Origin: Halichondria panicea
Lineage: Eukaryota; Porifera; Demospongiae; Suberitida; Halichondriidae
Direction of reading: 5' to 3'
Assembly: GCF_963675165.1 (NCBI RefSeq)
Contig: NC_087379.1
Span: 6,348,839-6,412,838, forward strand
DNA: 64,000 nt
Shown here: piece by piece, positions 1-9,499 of the stretch
Numbering within the stretch: position 1 is the stretch's first letter
Layout: each line of letters begins with the position of its first letter
Translations under genes and position numbers: made by a program
Notes under the pieces: generated by a model
Databases searched by the model: none
Told to the model about the DNA's origin: nothing
The model's input: the letters and a program-made list of their open reading frames with translations, nothing else

Positions 1-25
1 CCTCTTGGATGCACAGTGAATTCTA

Positions 26-782
26 ATGTCCTGGTTTTGGAATCGAGGTACTAGCAGTCCCCAAGATGGAGAATTCTTTCCTCCAGCTGGATCTGGATCT
101 GCAGGAAAGGTGAGGCATCAAGAGTATTTATTGAGCTAGTACTAATAAAGGATGATTAAACTTGTTCTTCATTTAGGATGGTGATGATGCTCCTCCTATT
201 TCTGAAGAAAGCAAGAAGTGGGTAGGGTTTGATCCGACTGGATTAGAAAGGGCGGCCAAGGCGGTACGGGAACTGGATTCTTCTCGTGAGCTGCTTTATG
301 CACACAATGCTTGTTTTTAATAAAAGGGAATCTCATACACATACATTCGTACAAAAGAATAGCTAGCTGTGCGGTCAGTTTTCAGATGTGATCCTTCCCT
401 GCATAGATATAACAGTTTAAACATAAGAGAATGGAGTAATGCCAATCTTAGTTAAAGCCACATGCAGCCACCACTCATTAAACCACCCTGGCCCACCAGC
501 TCTTTCAAAGAGCCAAGTAACAATAGTGCTGTAGTTGTAATTGTGTGGTATTCATTGGCTCTTCACTGATAATGTACTCACTGCTATTGTGTATTTATTG
601 TTCCCACAGCTAATGCAAAGCATGCTCTAGACTTGGCCAAACTACAAGAGCAAACAGTGCAGTACAAGCATCAAGAAGAGATAAGAGTAAGTGCATTCTA
701 ATGCAACTTGAATGTACTAAGATAATAATAATTATAGCTAGCATAACATATCCTGCAGTGACATTAACTGAATTGACTTTAA

Positions 783-842
<60 letters not shown>

Positions 843-3800
843 CAAGAAGCTGCGATACGTCAGTGGGAAAGTGAGAGGTCACGAGTTGAACAGGAGGAGA
901 AGAGGAAGACCCTGGGGGCAGAAACACAACAGCATCAGGAGAGGGCAAAGTACCAAGACCAGCTGGCCAGGCGACGCTATGACGACCAGCTTTTACAACA
1001 GGTTAGCATTAGATCTATCCTACCTTTGATTAAGGTTGTCTCTAGTTTATTGTCCCCACCAGCGAATAATGACCACTGCCCTTAGAATTTAGTTTTACTG
1101 ACATGATTGTACAATCAAATGGTGTGAGTCTTTGAGAGTGACCATGTTTCTTTTATCACAGCGTCAGATGCAAGAGGAGAACTTAAGAAAACAAGAAGAG
1201 TCAGTGCAGAAACAGGAAGGCATGAGGAGAGGTAACAAATTACTACTCTTCAAAGTTTCTATAGAGCTTGATTTTTACAAGTCAGCATATTGCGTTCAGT
1301 TTCCAAATGATGAGAAACCATGACATGCTTTACCTGATTCTGAACACATTTTGTGGACTGTCTTTTCTCTGATGGAAATTATTACAGACGTTTTTGTTTC
1401 TGTAAATGGATTGAGCAATGTACTATTTTTCTGTCTTATAGTCACTGTTGATCTCGATTCTTTTGTGGTAGATAGTTTGCATCGTTTGTTGTCTGTTTTT
1501 CGTATCCAGGGACAATTGAGTACGAGGCAGAACTGAGGCACAAGAACGAGATGTCCAGAGTGCAGGCGGAGATACAGGGAAAGTGAGTGGACTGCACACT
1601 AGTGTTTGGCCATAATTATGAATTCAAAAAAACTTATCCTAACAATTTGCTTTTTGCCCCTGTGTGGAAACTTGAGACACCTTTCTGTTGTTGAGTGCAT
1701 TTCATATCTTGCACCCAGAGATGCACAAAGCTTGTCCATATTTCATATTTAATCCACTATGAGAGTGGATTCCTCTCTGTGTCGATATGTAGTTGATTGT
1801 TTCCTACGCCCCCACAGAACTAAGATGGAGAGAGAGAACCAGGACCTGGCACTGGAGCAGATACGACTCAAGTCTTCAGAGCAGAGGACCACTGTGCTGC
1901 AGAGCATCAAGTTAGTGACCAGTGTAATCCTGATAAAATAATACAGAAAATCGAACATATTTCACCTCTAAGTATGCTTGTTACAAATGTACATGTATTA
2001 ATATCATAGTGGTACATGTATCTGTTACTAAACCTCTTTCAGAGCTGCGGGCACTCTGCTAGGAGAGGGAGTTAGTAACTTTGTCACTGATTGGGACAAA
2101 GTCTCAGCAACTGTGAGTGATTAGCTAATGCAATGACTGCATACATGACATGGTATAATTATATGTAGCTCCACAAAGTAAATGCTCCTTCTTATTGGTT
2201 AAAGTTGCCTACCATACCGAGTCTGTACATAATTAAGTTCTGTGTCTTGGGAAGCTTGTTGCATGCTTGTACCCTCCACACACACACACAACAGGCTGCT
2301 GGTCTCACACTCATAGCGTTTGGTGTATACACGGCTAAGATGGGCACTGGGGTGGTGGCAAGATTCATTGAGGCACGACTGGGCAAGCCGTCTCTCATCA
2401 GGGAGACCTCACGTCTGTCACTGTTCCAGTCTATTAGACATCCGGTGAAGGCTACAAAGAAACTGTTTAAACGACCTTCTGACCCCCTGGCTGGAATCGT
2501 TTTTGAGGTCTGCGTGACTTTGTGCATTTAAGTGTAGTGTCATTCGGAACTGTTATCCGAGTTACAGAGTAGTACAGTTACTAGCCATGTCTCCCCGTGC
2601 CCATGCATTTCTCGCTCCTTATATATATTGCTTAGTTGCATAAGGTGTGCGTGTGGTATATAGTTTGTCAGCATTGTACTTTTTTACCACATGATGAGAA
2701 ACTATATGACATGCTTTACCTGATTCTGAACACATTGTGTGGACTGTCTTTCTCTGATGGAAATTACGTATTAAACGCATTTTGGTACTATAAATGAACT
2801 GAGCAATGTACATGCACTCAAATTACCTCCCACCATCATAAGTGTAAAGTGGTAACTTATTTTTGACCATTCATCTTGCCAAGTAACAATTTAGAATGCC
2901 TACTGTATAGCTAGCGGGTAAGTTCGTGGGGTAAAAAATTCGTTCAACTCGAGAACGGTGGTTTTCGTGAGTAAACATTTCGTTTAGTCTCGTGGCTGCA
3001 CGGCATTCCTACGTTCCAATAAGCCACACCTACGTTAAAATTTCGTGGAGGTCAGCCTGCCCACGAAAATAACGAATATTTTACCCCACGAAAATTACCC
3101 GCTATACGGTATCTAGAAAGCCAATAGTTGCATGCAACAATGCACACCAAGTAGCATGTAAATAGCCTCTGCACTCTGTCACCTTCCTCCATCATATACA
3201 ATTTTACGAACTGACGTATCTACACCCACACACACACACAGTCCAGTCATGAGGAGCGTCTTCGCTCGCTGTGCAAGGCCACCATCAACACACGGCAGAA
3301 CGGAGGTCTCTATCAGAACGTTCTCATGTATGGGCCCCCAGGCACTGGCAAAACTATGTTTGCCAAGGTACGTCTATATAATTATGCAGGATCCATTGTC
3401 ACATGATCATCACATGCTGTTTTAGAGTCTGGCGGTCCACTCTGGAATGGACTACGCAGTGATGACTGGTGGGGACATTGTACCACTGGGCAGTGATGGA
3501 GTGACGGCCATCCACAAAGTGTTTGACTGGGCGAATGCAAGCAGAAAAGGGTGAGAGAGTATGAGTATGTATGTATAGCATTCTGATTATATGTAGAGAG
3601 ATACATGGCCCCTTCAAATTACGATTAACCATGTCCAGTGCTAGCCATGTGAAATAGGATTTTCAGTAAGTGACCTTTTTTCTCACGATGGATCTTGATA
3701 ATGGCTCCCCTGTGTTTGTATTTGAGACCTTGATAACTCACCCTAATGTGTGGTTGTGACCAGATCATTCTTCATTGACCATGATTATGATCTTGCACTC

Positions 3801-5613
3801 CTAGGGTACTACTGTTTGTGGATGAGGCTGATGCATTCTTGAGAAAAAGGAGTGAGGTACGTGCACATGAACTGAATTGCGTAACATGTTCTACTGGTAT
3901 AGTTTGTTATGGGTTCAATTCCCACATGATGAGAAACCATGACATGCTTTACCTGATTCTGAACACATCTTGTGGACTGTCCTTCTCTGATGTGAATTAA
4001 GCGTGTCTAAAATTACATTGCAGACAGTATATACAGTGAAACCTGTTGTGGTCACCCTTTATACATTGTACAGGGAAAGCTGCTTACAGTGGTCACCCAG
4101 GCAACTATGGCTGTATTAATTACCAGAACACATGATACAAAAGATCGAATTTGTGGCTCATTAATCTGTGTTACATTATAAGAGCCGATGTAGCCTTCTG
4201 TAGTCAGTGAGTAAGGCATCGTGTTTTGCACACAGGTGTCCATTAGTGAGGACCTGAGGAGCACTCTCAATGCATTCCTCTACAGAACTGGAGAGTCTTC
4301 AAGAAAGTAAATGTTTTGGTTCTTGTTGTATCCTCTTGTATTCTGCTAATTTAAACTAATTGGTACATTTTGCATGTGTGTATTTATGCAGTTTTTTCAC
4401 ATACTTGTGTCTTTTTTTGTAGATTCATGTTGGTGTTAGCAAGTAACCAGCCGGATCAATTTGATTGGGCAATTAATGATCGTCTTGACGACCTTATCCC
4501 CTTTGATCTCCCAGGGGAAACTGAGAGACTCAGAATGCTTAAACTTTATTTCAGTCTGTTCGTTCTTGCTCCACCCAGAGTCACCTGGTGGAAAACACCG
4601 AAGTAGGCGCATTTGTGCATTTTCCCTTCTATTTAATGCATGATTCAGATGTTACTCTCACACACACACACTCTCACCCCCCCCCCCCCCCCCAAAACAC
4701 ACACAAAATTAAAGGAGCATTCCGTTACAAGAAGGGGTGGACTGGGAGAGGGAAATTGAGCAGATCTCAAAGAATATTATTGGTTTCTCTGGAAGGGAGA
4801 TCTCGAAACTGGCCATCTCTTGGCAGGTATGTGATAAACTTTATGCTACATAGATTCAGAGATTGTTGCTATAGTAATACAATGTACAATAGGGTATCCC
4901 TCACCACAATAAGTTTGCTGAGCTGTATAGACAGGCTGTTTATGTCTTTTTATGTAATAAAATCTGTGCAGAGTGTGCTACTCTAATGTGGCAGATGCCA
5001 TGTGAAGATTAAGCCCATGCTACATTTAGTAAATGTCTAAGCAGGCTTATATAGTGGGTGGAACCTCCATAAAACGGACACCATTGGGGAACAGCCTTTT
5101 GGCCGTTATAGAGAGGTGGTCTTCCTTGGGAGGTTTCGATTGCCAGCATGCTCTATGAGTCATTTCTTGCTGCAAATGAATCTTGGACCTTTGCTAACTG
5201 CTTCTTTAGCTCATACAAGCTTTGAAAAGGCTGTAGAGACAAGCTACAGCTATGTTTTCACGATTGTGCAAAATAATGCTATCTCAGCAATAATTTTCTG
5301 CTAATTCTGGGTGTGGTTGTCCGTTCTGAGAGGTTATTTTCCATTGCTAAAGCTGGTTGGGGACTAGAAAGCTGCTCGTTATACAGAGTAGAGAGGTGGT
5401 CGCTCCTGAGAGGTTGCTTTACATTGAAGTCATTGTAGTTTCAATCCGGTGGTCGTTAATGGAGGTTCCACTGTACTTTTCTTTATTTCCTCCATGCAGG
5501 CAAGAGCATTTGGGTCCAGTGAAGGTGTCCTTACCAAGGAGATATTGGACCACTGTGTGAAGGAGATGCTTGCACAACATGAACAGAAAGTACGCTGGCA
5601 GAAGGGACATTAG
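26..5613 (+). CDS. ATAD3: ATAD3 mitochondrial AAA+ ATPase (16 exons)
   Basis: Exons: 26-109, 177-285, 610-686, 840-1001, 1162-1231, 1510-1582, 1818-1910, 2043-2112, 2295-2507, 3242-3367, 3426-3550, 3805-3856, 4236-4306, 4423-4587, 4715-4826, 5500-5613. All phases join and give 571 aa, close to the roughly 590 aa of animal ATAD3. In order: a short N-terminal region, a long charged coiled coil (exons 3-7, with [13 protein letters not shown]), a hydrophobic segment ([15 protein letters not shown], exon 9), then the AAA+ domain with Walker A GPPGTGKT (exon 10), Walker B LLFVDEAD (exon 12) and the sensor region [16 protein letters not shown] (exon 14). Family knowledge: ATAD3 sits in the mitochondrial inner membrane and is linked to nucleoid organisation, lipid handling and contact sites. 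The exon 14/15 junction (LAPPRVTW / [10 protein letters not shown]) is the least certain. The start is the first ATG in a good family context; the promoter is outside the window. Confidence 0.95.
784..838. repeat. CA microsatellite in ATAD3 intron 3
   Basis: About 27 uninterrupted CA units run directly into the AG acceptor of ATAD3 exon 4, so the repeat replaces an ordinary polypyrimidine tract. Confidence 0.95.
1300..1425 (+). repeat. Intronic dispersed repeat, copy 1
   Basis: Contains GATGAGAAACCATGACATGC and the following ttacctgattctgaacaca, repeated nearly exactly in two other ATAD3 introns. It lies in intron 5. It has no coding capacity of its own; the open frames across it differ between copies. 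Confidence 0.8.
2680..2815 (+). repeat. Intronic dispersed repeat, copy 2
   Basis: Same sequence family and orientation as 1300-1425, in ATAD3 intron 9. Similarity extends on both sides of the core, ending near a shared GAGCAATGTAC. Confidence 0.8.
2901..3112. mobile_element. MITE with about 33-bp terminal inverted repeats
   Basis: The left end reads TACTGTATAGCTAGCGGGTA and continues into gttcgtggggtaaaa. The right end is its near-exact reverse complement (ttttaccccacgaaaa, then ttacccgctatacggta). Both ends begin with TA, consistent with a TA target site as in Tc1/mariner-derived MITEs. It is about 212 bp with no coding capacity and sits in ATAD3 intron 9. Confidence 0.85.
3915..4025 (+). 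repeat. Intronic dispersed repeat, copy 3
   Basis: Third copy of the family seen at 1300-1425 and 2680-2815, in ATAD3 intron 12, same orientation. The 3' part has diverged. Confidence 0.75.
4677..4693. repeat. 17-base poly-C tract near ATAD3 exon 15 acceptor
   Basis: Seventeen consecutive C are followed by an A-rich stretch and the AG acceptor proposed at 4713-4714. This is an unusual splice context. Confidence 0.9.
5055..5476. mobile_element. TIR element in ATAD3 last intron
   Basis: The left end GTGGAACCTCCAT and right end ATGGAGGTTCCAC are exact inverted repeats about 420 bp apart. Internal GAGAGGTGGTC motifs recur. No protein of its own. It ends some 25 bases before the acceptor of ATAD3 exon 16. 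Likely a non-autonomous DNA transposon. Confidence 0.75.
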
Positions 5614-5919
5614 AATAACAGACAGCTTCTAGCGTGTGGACCCTAGTTTCATATTTATGTGACTTATTGAGTTTTTTTTATTCTGTAAGATTTTATGCAC
5701 TGGATATCACTGGTTGTGTATATAATTATTGATTGCTGCAATTAATGCATATGCTATGCAGTGACTGCATTTATTTATAGTATATAGATTATAAATTTGC
5801 ATAGTCCCTCAAAAGTAGTGCACAATTCAGATTTCACAAATACAAAGAGAGGTGATGGGATCACAATTTTATATAATTATGTCATTATACTACCTATATG
5901 TCACAGAATTTCTGTCTGT

Positions 5920-6786
5920 TTAGGTATAATTCATGCAATCGCTTGAAGTATCCGTAAAGCAGAAATCGTTGATATCCAGTCCAACAGCTTGCTTGTAACT
6001 TGCTCCGATTTGCTTGTAAGCAGACGGATCCAGGATCCTATTTCTGGACATTACCAGGGAACCCTCATAGTTCCACTGGACAGTATTCCCACAGTAGTAC
6101 ATTATGATCCATGAACCATCAGCAGCTTTGTCCAATGGCCACCACGTCTCAGAATGATCGAGCCCCACATCATGATAGGTGAAGGAAATGCTTTCTCCTG
6201 GCGCTGTGTTGGGCATCACAAAATGTTGGTTGGTCACGAGGTAAAGGCTGCTGTTGACAAGGTAAGTCTCGTATTGAGGAGTGTACAGCCAAGCGGTTTC
6301 GTTGATCTGTTTAATTTCAATAGTTTGACAAGGGTAGCAATCGTACACCTTGTGATATCCGCGCTGCACCCACCATTTCCCGCCAAAGTCTTTTGTCGAC
6401 AGCTGCTTGACTGGTTTAACGTTCGGGGCTTTGCAGGTTGAAGGAATGGGAGGGAACGTAATGCACTTGTTGTCGGTGAGGCAACCCATGTACTCTTGAA
6501 ACGTCTTTTCTTCTCCGTATGTGAAAACACATTTGTTGGTACAGTTTTGAACGACAAACTTCTGCGGTGAAGTGTCCTTGTCCCAATCCTGGAAACACTT
6601 GTAAGAGCATCCTACAGCATCCCTGCATCCTTTATCTAATCCACACTCTCCAGAGGAACCAGTACAGTGCTTCAAAACACAGCTTCCATCTACACTAGGA
6701 CCAGCTCCTAGCTTTGGCTGCTCAGGCAGTTGGTGAGCTTGAGCTGTCAGCAATACTGCAGTTATGAGGGCAATAATTGGCAACAT
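5920..6786 (-). CDS. Secreted violaxanthin de-epoxidase-like protein 1 (VDE1)
   Basis: A single intronless ORF of 288 aa. Residues 1-17 are a signal peptide (MLPIIALITAVLLTAQA). Residues 36-108 form a Cys-rich domain with spacing C-x4-C-x6-C-x5-C-x5-C-x3-C, then CxxxC pairs. From about 118 onward is a lipocalin-like domain: DFGGKWWVQRGYHKVYDCYP, the ETWWPLDKAADGSWIIMYYC region, and a C-terminal FTDTSSDC. The domain order, cysteine spacing and motifs match plant/algal VDE as I know it, including an Asp just before the second Cys-rich turn. The Glu-rich C-terminal tail of plant VDE is absent. VDE removes epoxide oxygen from violaxanthin with ascorbate in the thylakoid lumen; here the protein would be secreted or vesicular, and substrate and activity are unknown. 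First of four paralogues. Confidence 0.85.
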   Translation of the reverse strand: MLPIIALITAVLLTAQAHQLPEQPKLGAGPSVDGSCVLKHCTGSSGECGLDKGCRDAVGCSYKCFQDWDKDTSPQKFVVQNCTNKCVFTYGEEKTFQEYMGCLTDNKCITFPPIPSTCKAPNVKPVKQLSTKDFGGKWWVQRGYHKVYDCYPCQTIEIKQINETAWLYTPQYETYLVNSSLYLVTNQHFVMPNTAPGESISFTYHDVGLDHSETWWPLDKAADGSWIIMYYCGNTVQWNYEGSLVMSRNRILDPSAYKQIGASYKQAVGLDINDFCFTDTSSDCMNYT

Positions 6787-6833
6787 TTTTCACTTTAGCT
6801 AGTATGCAATGCAACTCTCCAGCATGTAGCATC

Positions 6834-6846
6834 TTTATATGCACCA
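6834..6846 (-). promoter_or_regulatory. TATA-type promoter element of VDE1
   Basis: On the minus strand this reads TGGTGCATATAAA, 48 bases upstream of the VDE1 start. The identical 13-mer lies upstream of VDE4, and a one-step variant upstream of VDE3, so it is a shared core promoter. Confidence 0.6.
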
Positions 6847-6983
6847 TGCAGTGTTAGATAATAACATGTAATAAGACAGTGTGCACATCTACCACTACAA
6901 GTATTGCATAACTGCATGGTTTTGAATGTGTGCACTTGCAGAGGGATGACATCTCAATTAAGTGTTATTTGCAATATTAGTCT

Positions 6984-7094
6984 TCTCGGGCCATACTCCA
7001 CAATCTGATACTCCACAATCTGATACTGTAGTATCAAATTGTGGAATATGGCCCGCAAGATACAGTATCAGATTGTGGAGTATGGCCCGCGAGA
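6984..7094. repeat. Foldback element between VDE1 and VDE2
   Basis: The outer arms (TCTCGGGCCATACTCCACAA and its complement ending at 7094) pair almost perfectly. The unit containing CAATCTGATAC recurs three to four times in alternating orientation. Non-coding; probably a small transposon-derived hairpin in the 412-bp VDE1-VDE2 spacer. Nothing else is recognised in that spacer. Confidence 0.8.
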
Positions 7095-7198
7095 CTATGG
7101 CAATATGGGGATCACAATTTTAGACAGTGAAATGACATGTGCTACAAAATATCACAATTATACGTCACAAAATAATATACTTTACAGTCACAGTCTCT

Positions 7199-8080
7199 TT
7201 AGGTATTCATGCAATCGCTTGAAGTATCCGTAAAACAGAAATCGTTGATGTCCAGTCCGACAGCTTGCTTGTAACTTGCTCCGATTTGCTTGTAAGTAGA
7301 CAAATCCAGGATCCTAATTTTGGACATTACCATGGCACCCTCATAGTTCCACTGTGCAGTGGTCCCACAGTAGTACATTATGATCCATGATTCATCATCA
7401 GCTTTGTCCAACGGCCACCAGACCTCAGAATGAACGAGCCCCATGTCATGATAGATGAAGGAAATATTCTCTCCCGGCTCTGTGTTAGGAATCACAAAGT
7501 GTTGGTTAGTCACGAGGGTAAGACTGTTGTTAACGAGGTAAGTCTCGTATTGAGGAGTGTACAGCCAAGCGGTTTCGTTGATCTGTTTAAGCTCAATAGT
7601 CTGGCAAGGCCAGCAATCGTACAACTTGTGATATCCGCGCTGCACCCACCATTTCCCGTCAAAGCTTTTTGTCGACAGCTGCTTGACTGGTTTAACGCTT
7701 GATGCTTTGCAGGTACTAGAAATGGGAGGGAACGAAATGCACTTGTTATCAGTGAGGCAACCCATGTAGTCTTTAAACGTCTCTTCTTCTCCATATGTGA
7801 AAACACACTTGTTGGTGCAGTTTTGAACGACAAACTTCTGCGGTGAAGTGTCCTTGTCCCAATCATGGAAACACTTTGAAGAGCATTCTACAGTTTCCCT
7901 GCATCCTTTATCCAGTACACACTCGGCAGAGAGACCAACACAGTGCTTTTCAACACAGCTTAAATTTACAGTAGGATTGATTCCTAGCTTTGGCTGCTTT
8001 GGCAGTTGGCGAGCTGTGGAGGCAGTGGAGGCAACTAGCAATACTGCAGTTATAAGGGCAATAATAATTGGTCTCAACAT
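7199..8080 (-). CDS. Secreted violaxanthin de-epoxidase-like protein 2 (VDE2)
   Basis: Intronless ORF of 293 aa with a longer hydrophobic signal peptide (MLRPIIIALITAVLLVASTA). The Cys-rich domain and lipocalin-like domain follow as in VDE1, including SFDGKWWVQRGYHKLYDCWP and the terminal FTDTSSDCMNT. Differences are point substitutions spread over the gene, with an open frame and all domain cysteines kept, which argues for selection rather than decay. Several N-x-S/T sites suggest passage through the ER. Its promoter region is interrupted by the 66-bp palindrome at 8126-8191; a weak TATA-like element lies on the far side near 8249-8260. Confidence 0.83.
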   Translation of the reverse strand: MLRPIIIALITAVLLVASTASTARQLPKQPKLGINPTVNLSCVEKHCVGLSAECVLDKGCRETVECSSKCFHDWDKDTSPQKFVVQNCTNKCVFTYGEEETFKDYMGCLTDNKCISFPPISSTCKASSVKPVKQLSTKSFDGKWWVQRGYHKLYDCWPCQTIELKQINETAWLYTPQYETYLVNNSLTLVTNQHFVIPNTEPGENISFIYHDMGLVHSEVWWPLDKADDESWIIMYYCGTTAQWNYEGAMVMSKIRILDLSTYKQIGASYKQAVGLDINDFCFTDTSSDCMNT

Positions 8081-8116
8081 TTTTTGATTTCTAAGCTGTC
8101 ACACATCTATCATCAA

Positions 8117-8200
8117 GACTAAGGTTAGTCTCGAATACCCGCCTCAACCTAAAAGCTCAAGCTTTTAGGTTGAGGCGGGTATTCGAGACTAGACTAAGGT
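8117..8200. mobile_element. Perfect 66-bp palindromic insertion with 9-bp direct repeats
   Basis: Arms 8126-8157 and 8160-8191 are exact 32-bp reverse complements around a 2-base loop. The flanks 8117-8125 and 8192-8200 are both GACTAAGGT, which looks like a target-site duplication. The ends are TAGTCTCG / CGAGACTA. It is too small to encode anything. Located just upstream of VDE2. Confidence 0.9.
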
Positions 8201-8348
8201 CGCCTCAGGAGTAACTTCCAAACACCCACGCATTTTGGTCTAGTGATTTTTATGCCACATCATGATAAAATTAGCTATCAGTCCCTCATCAAACAATTAA
8301 TTTCACAAAGACATAATATACACATGACTTCACTTTCCCTATATCTCT

Positions 8349-9224
8349 TTAGGTATTCATGCAATCGCTTGAAGTATCCGTAAAGCAGAAATCGTTGATG
8401 TCCAGTCCGACAGCTTGCTTGTAACTTGCTCCGATTTGCTTGTAAGCAGACGGATCCAGGATCCTACTTTTGGACATTACCAGGGAACCCTCATAGTTCC
8501 ACTGTGCAGTGTTCCCGCAGTAGTACATTATGATCCATGATCCATCAGCAGCTTTGTCCAATGGCCACCACGTCTCAGAATGATCGAGCCCTACATCATG
8601 ATAGGCGAAGGAAATATTCTCTCCTGGCGCTGTGTTGGGCATCACAAATTGTTGGTTAGTCACGAGGTGAAGACTGTTGTTGACAAGGTAAGTCTCGTAT
8701 TGAGGAGTGTACAGCCAAGCGGTTTCGTTGATCTGTTTAAACTCAGTAGTCTGACAAGGGTAGCAATCGTACACCTTGTGATAACCACGCTGCACCCACC
8801 ATTTCCCGCCAAAGTCTTTTGTCGACAGCTGCTTGACGGGTTTAACGTTCGGTGCTTTGCAGGTTCGAGGAATGACAGGGAATGACATGCACTTGTTGTC
8901 GGTGAGGCAACCCATGTAGTCTTGATACGTCTGCTCTTCTCCATATGTGAAAACACATTTGCTAGTGCAGTTTTGAACGACAAACTTCTGCGATGAAGTG
9001 TCTTTGTCCCAATCCTGGAAACACTTGGAAGCGCATTCTATAGCCTCCCTGCATCCTTTATCCAGTATACACTTGACAGAGAGACTAACACAGTGCTTTT
9101 CAACACAGCTAAAATTTAGAGCAGGACCACCTCCTAGCTTCAGCTGCTCAGGCAGTTGGTGAGCATGAGCTGTGGAGGCAATCAGCAACAATGCAGTTAT
9201 GAGGGCAACAATTGGTCTCAACAT
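8349..9224 (-). CDS. Secreted violaxanthin de-epoxidase-like protein 3 (VDE3)
   Basis: Intronless, 291 aa from the ATG at 9224. The open frame extends 12 codons further, but the methionine at 9224 matches VDE2 and starts a clean signal peptide (MLRPIVALITALLLIASTA). The Cys-rich domain and lipocalin-like domain are intact (DFGGKWWVQRGYHKVYDCYP; ETWWPLDKAADGSWIIMYYC). The C-terminal half is nearly the same as VDE1 and the N-terminal half is closer to VDE2, consistent with tandem duplication and some gene conversion. Function as for VDE1: family clear, substrate unknown. Confidence 0.84.
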   Translation of the reverse strand: MLRPIVALITALLLIASTAHAHQLPEQLKLGGGPALNFSCVEKHCVSLSVKCILDKGCREAIECASKCFQDWDKDTSSQKFVVQNCTSKCVFTYGEEQTYQDYMGCLTDNKCMSFPVIPRTCKAPNVKPVKQLSTKDFGGKWWVQRGYHKVYDCYPCQTTEFKQINETAWLYTPQYETYLVNNSLHLVTNQQFVMPNTAPGENISFAYHDVGLDHSETWWPLDKAADGSWIIMYYCGNTAQWNYEGSLVMSKSRILDPSAYKQIGASYKQAVGLDINDFCFTDTSSDCMNT

Positions 9225-9273
9225 TCTCACTTCTTTTCTGTTTTTAAAGTGCACCCTCATGAGGCATGCATGC

Positions 9274-9286
9274 TAAATATGCACCA
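9274..9286 (-). promoter_or_regulatory. TATA-type promoter element of VDE3
   Basis: Minus strand TGGTGCATATTTA, about 50 bases upstream of the VDE3 ATG; a variant of the 13-mer found exactly at VDE1 and VDE4. Confidence 0.45.
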
Positions 9287-9499
9287 CAGTGTACCAGTAT
9301 ACCACCAGAGTGTACACAGTAAGATGGCCAGTAGATATTGTGCATGCATGTGATTGGCATGCATTGCATAGCTAATGACCTTGTAACAAAGTTTCAATAT
9401 AACAAGTGTTACAGTAGAAATCTAATTTCAGATGAGAAAATATATATATGCTAGAGATGTAAAAGGCTATCATGTGCATGCCTGCCACTATATACATGA

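Noticed and set aside
6154-6441. Open frames on the + strand opposite VDE1, with equivalents opposite VDE2 and VDE3
   Set aside because: They mirror each other only because the minus-strand genes are paralogous; there is no start context, signal or family, and codon pattern fits the minus strand.
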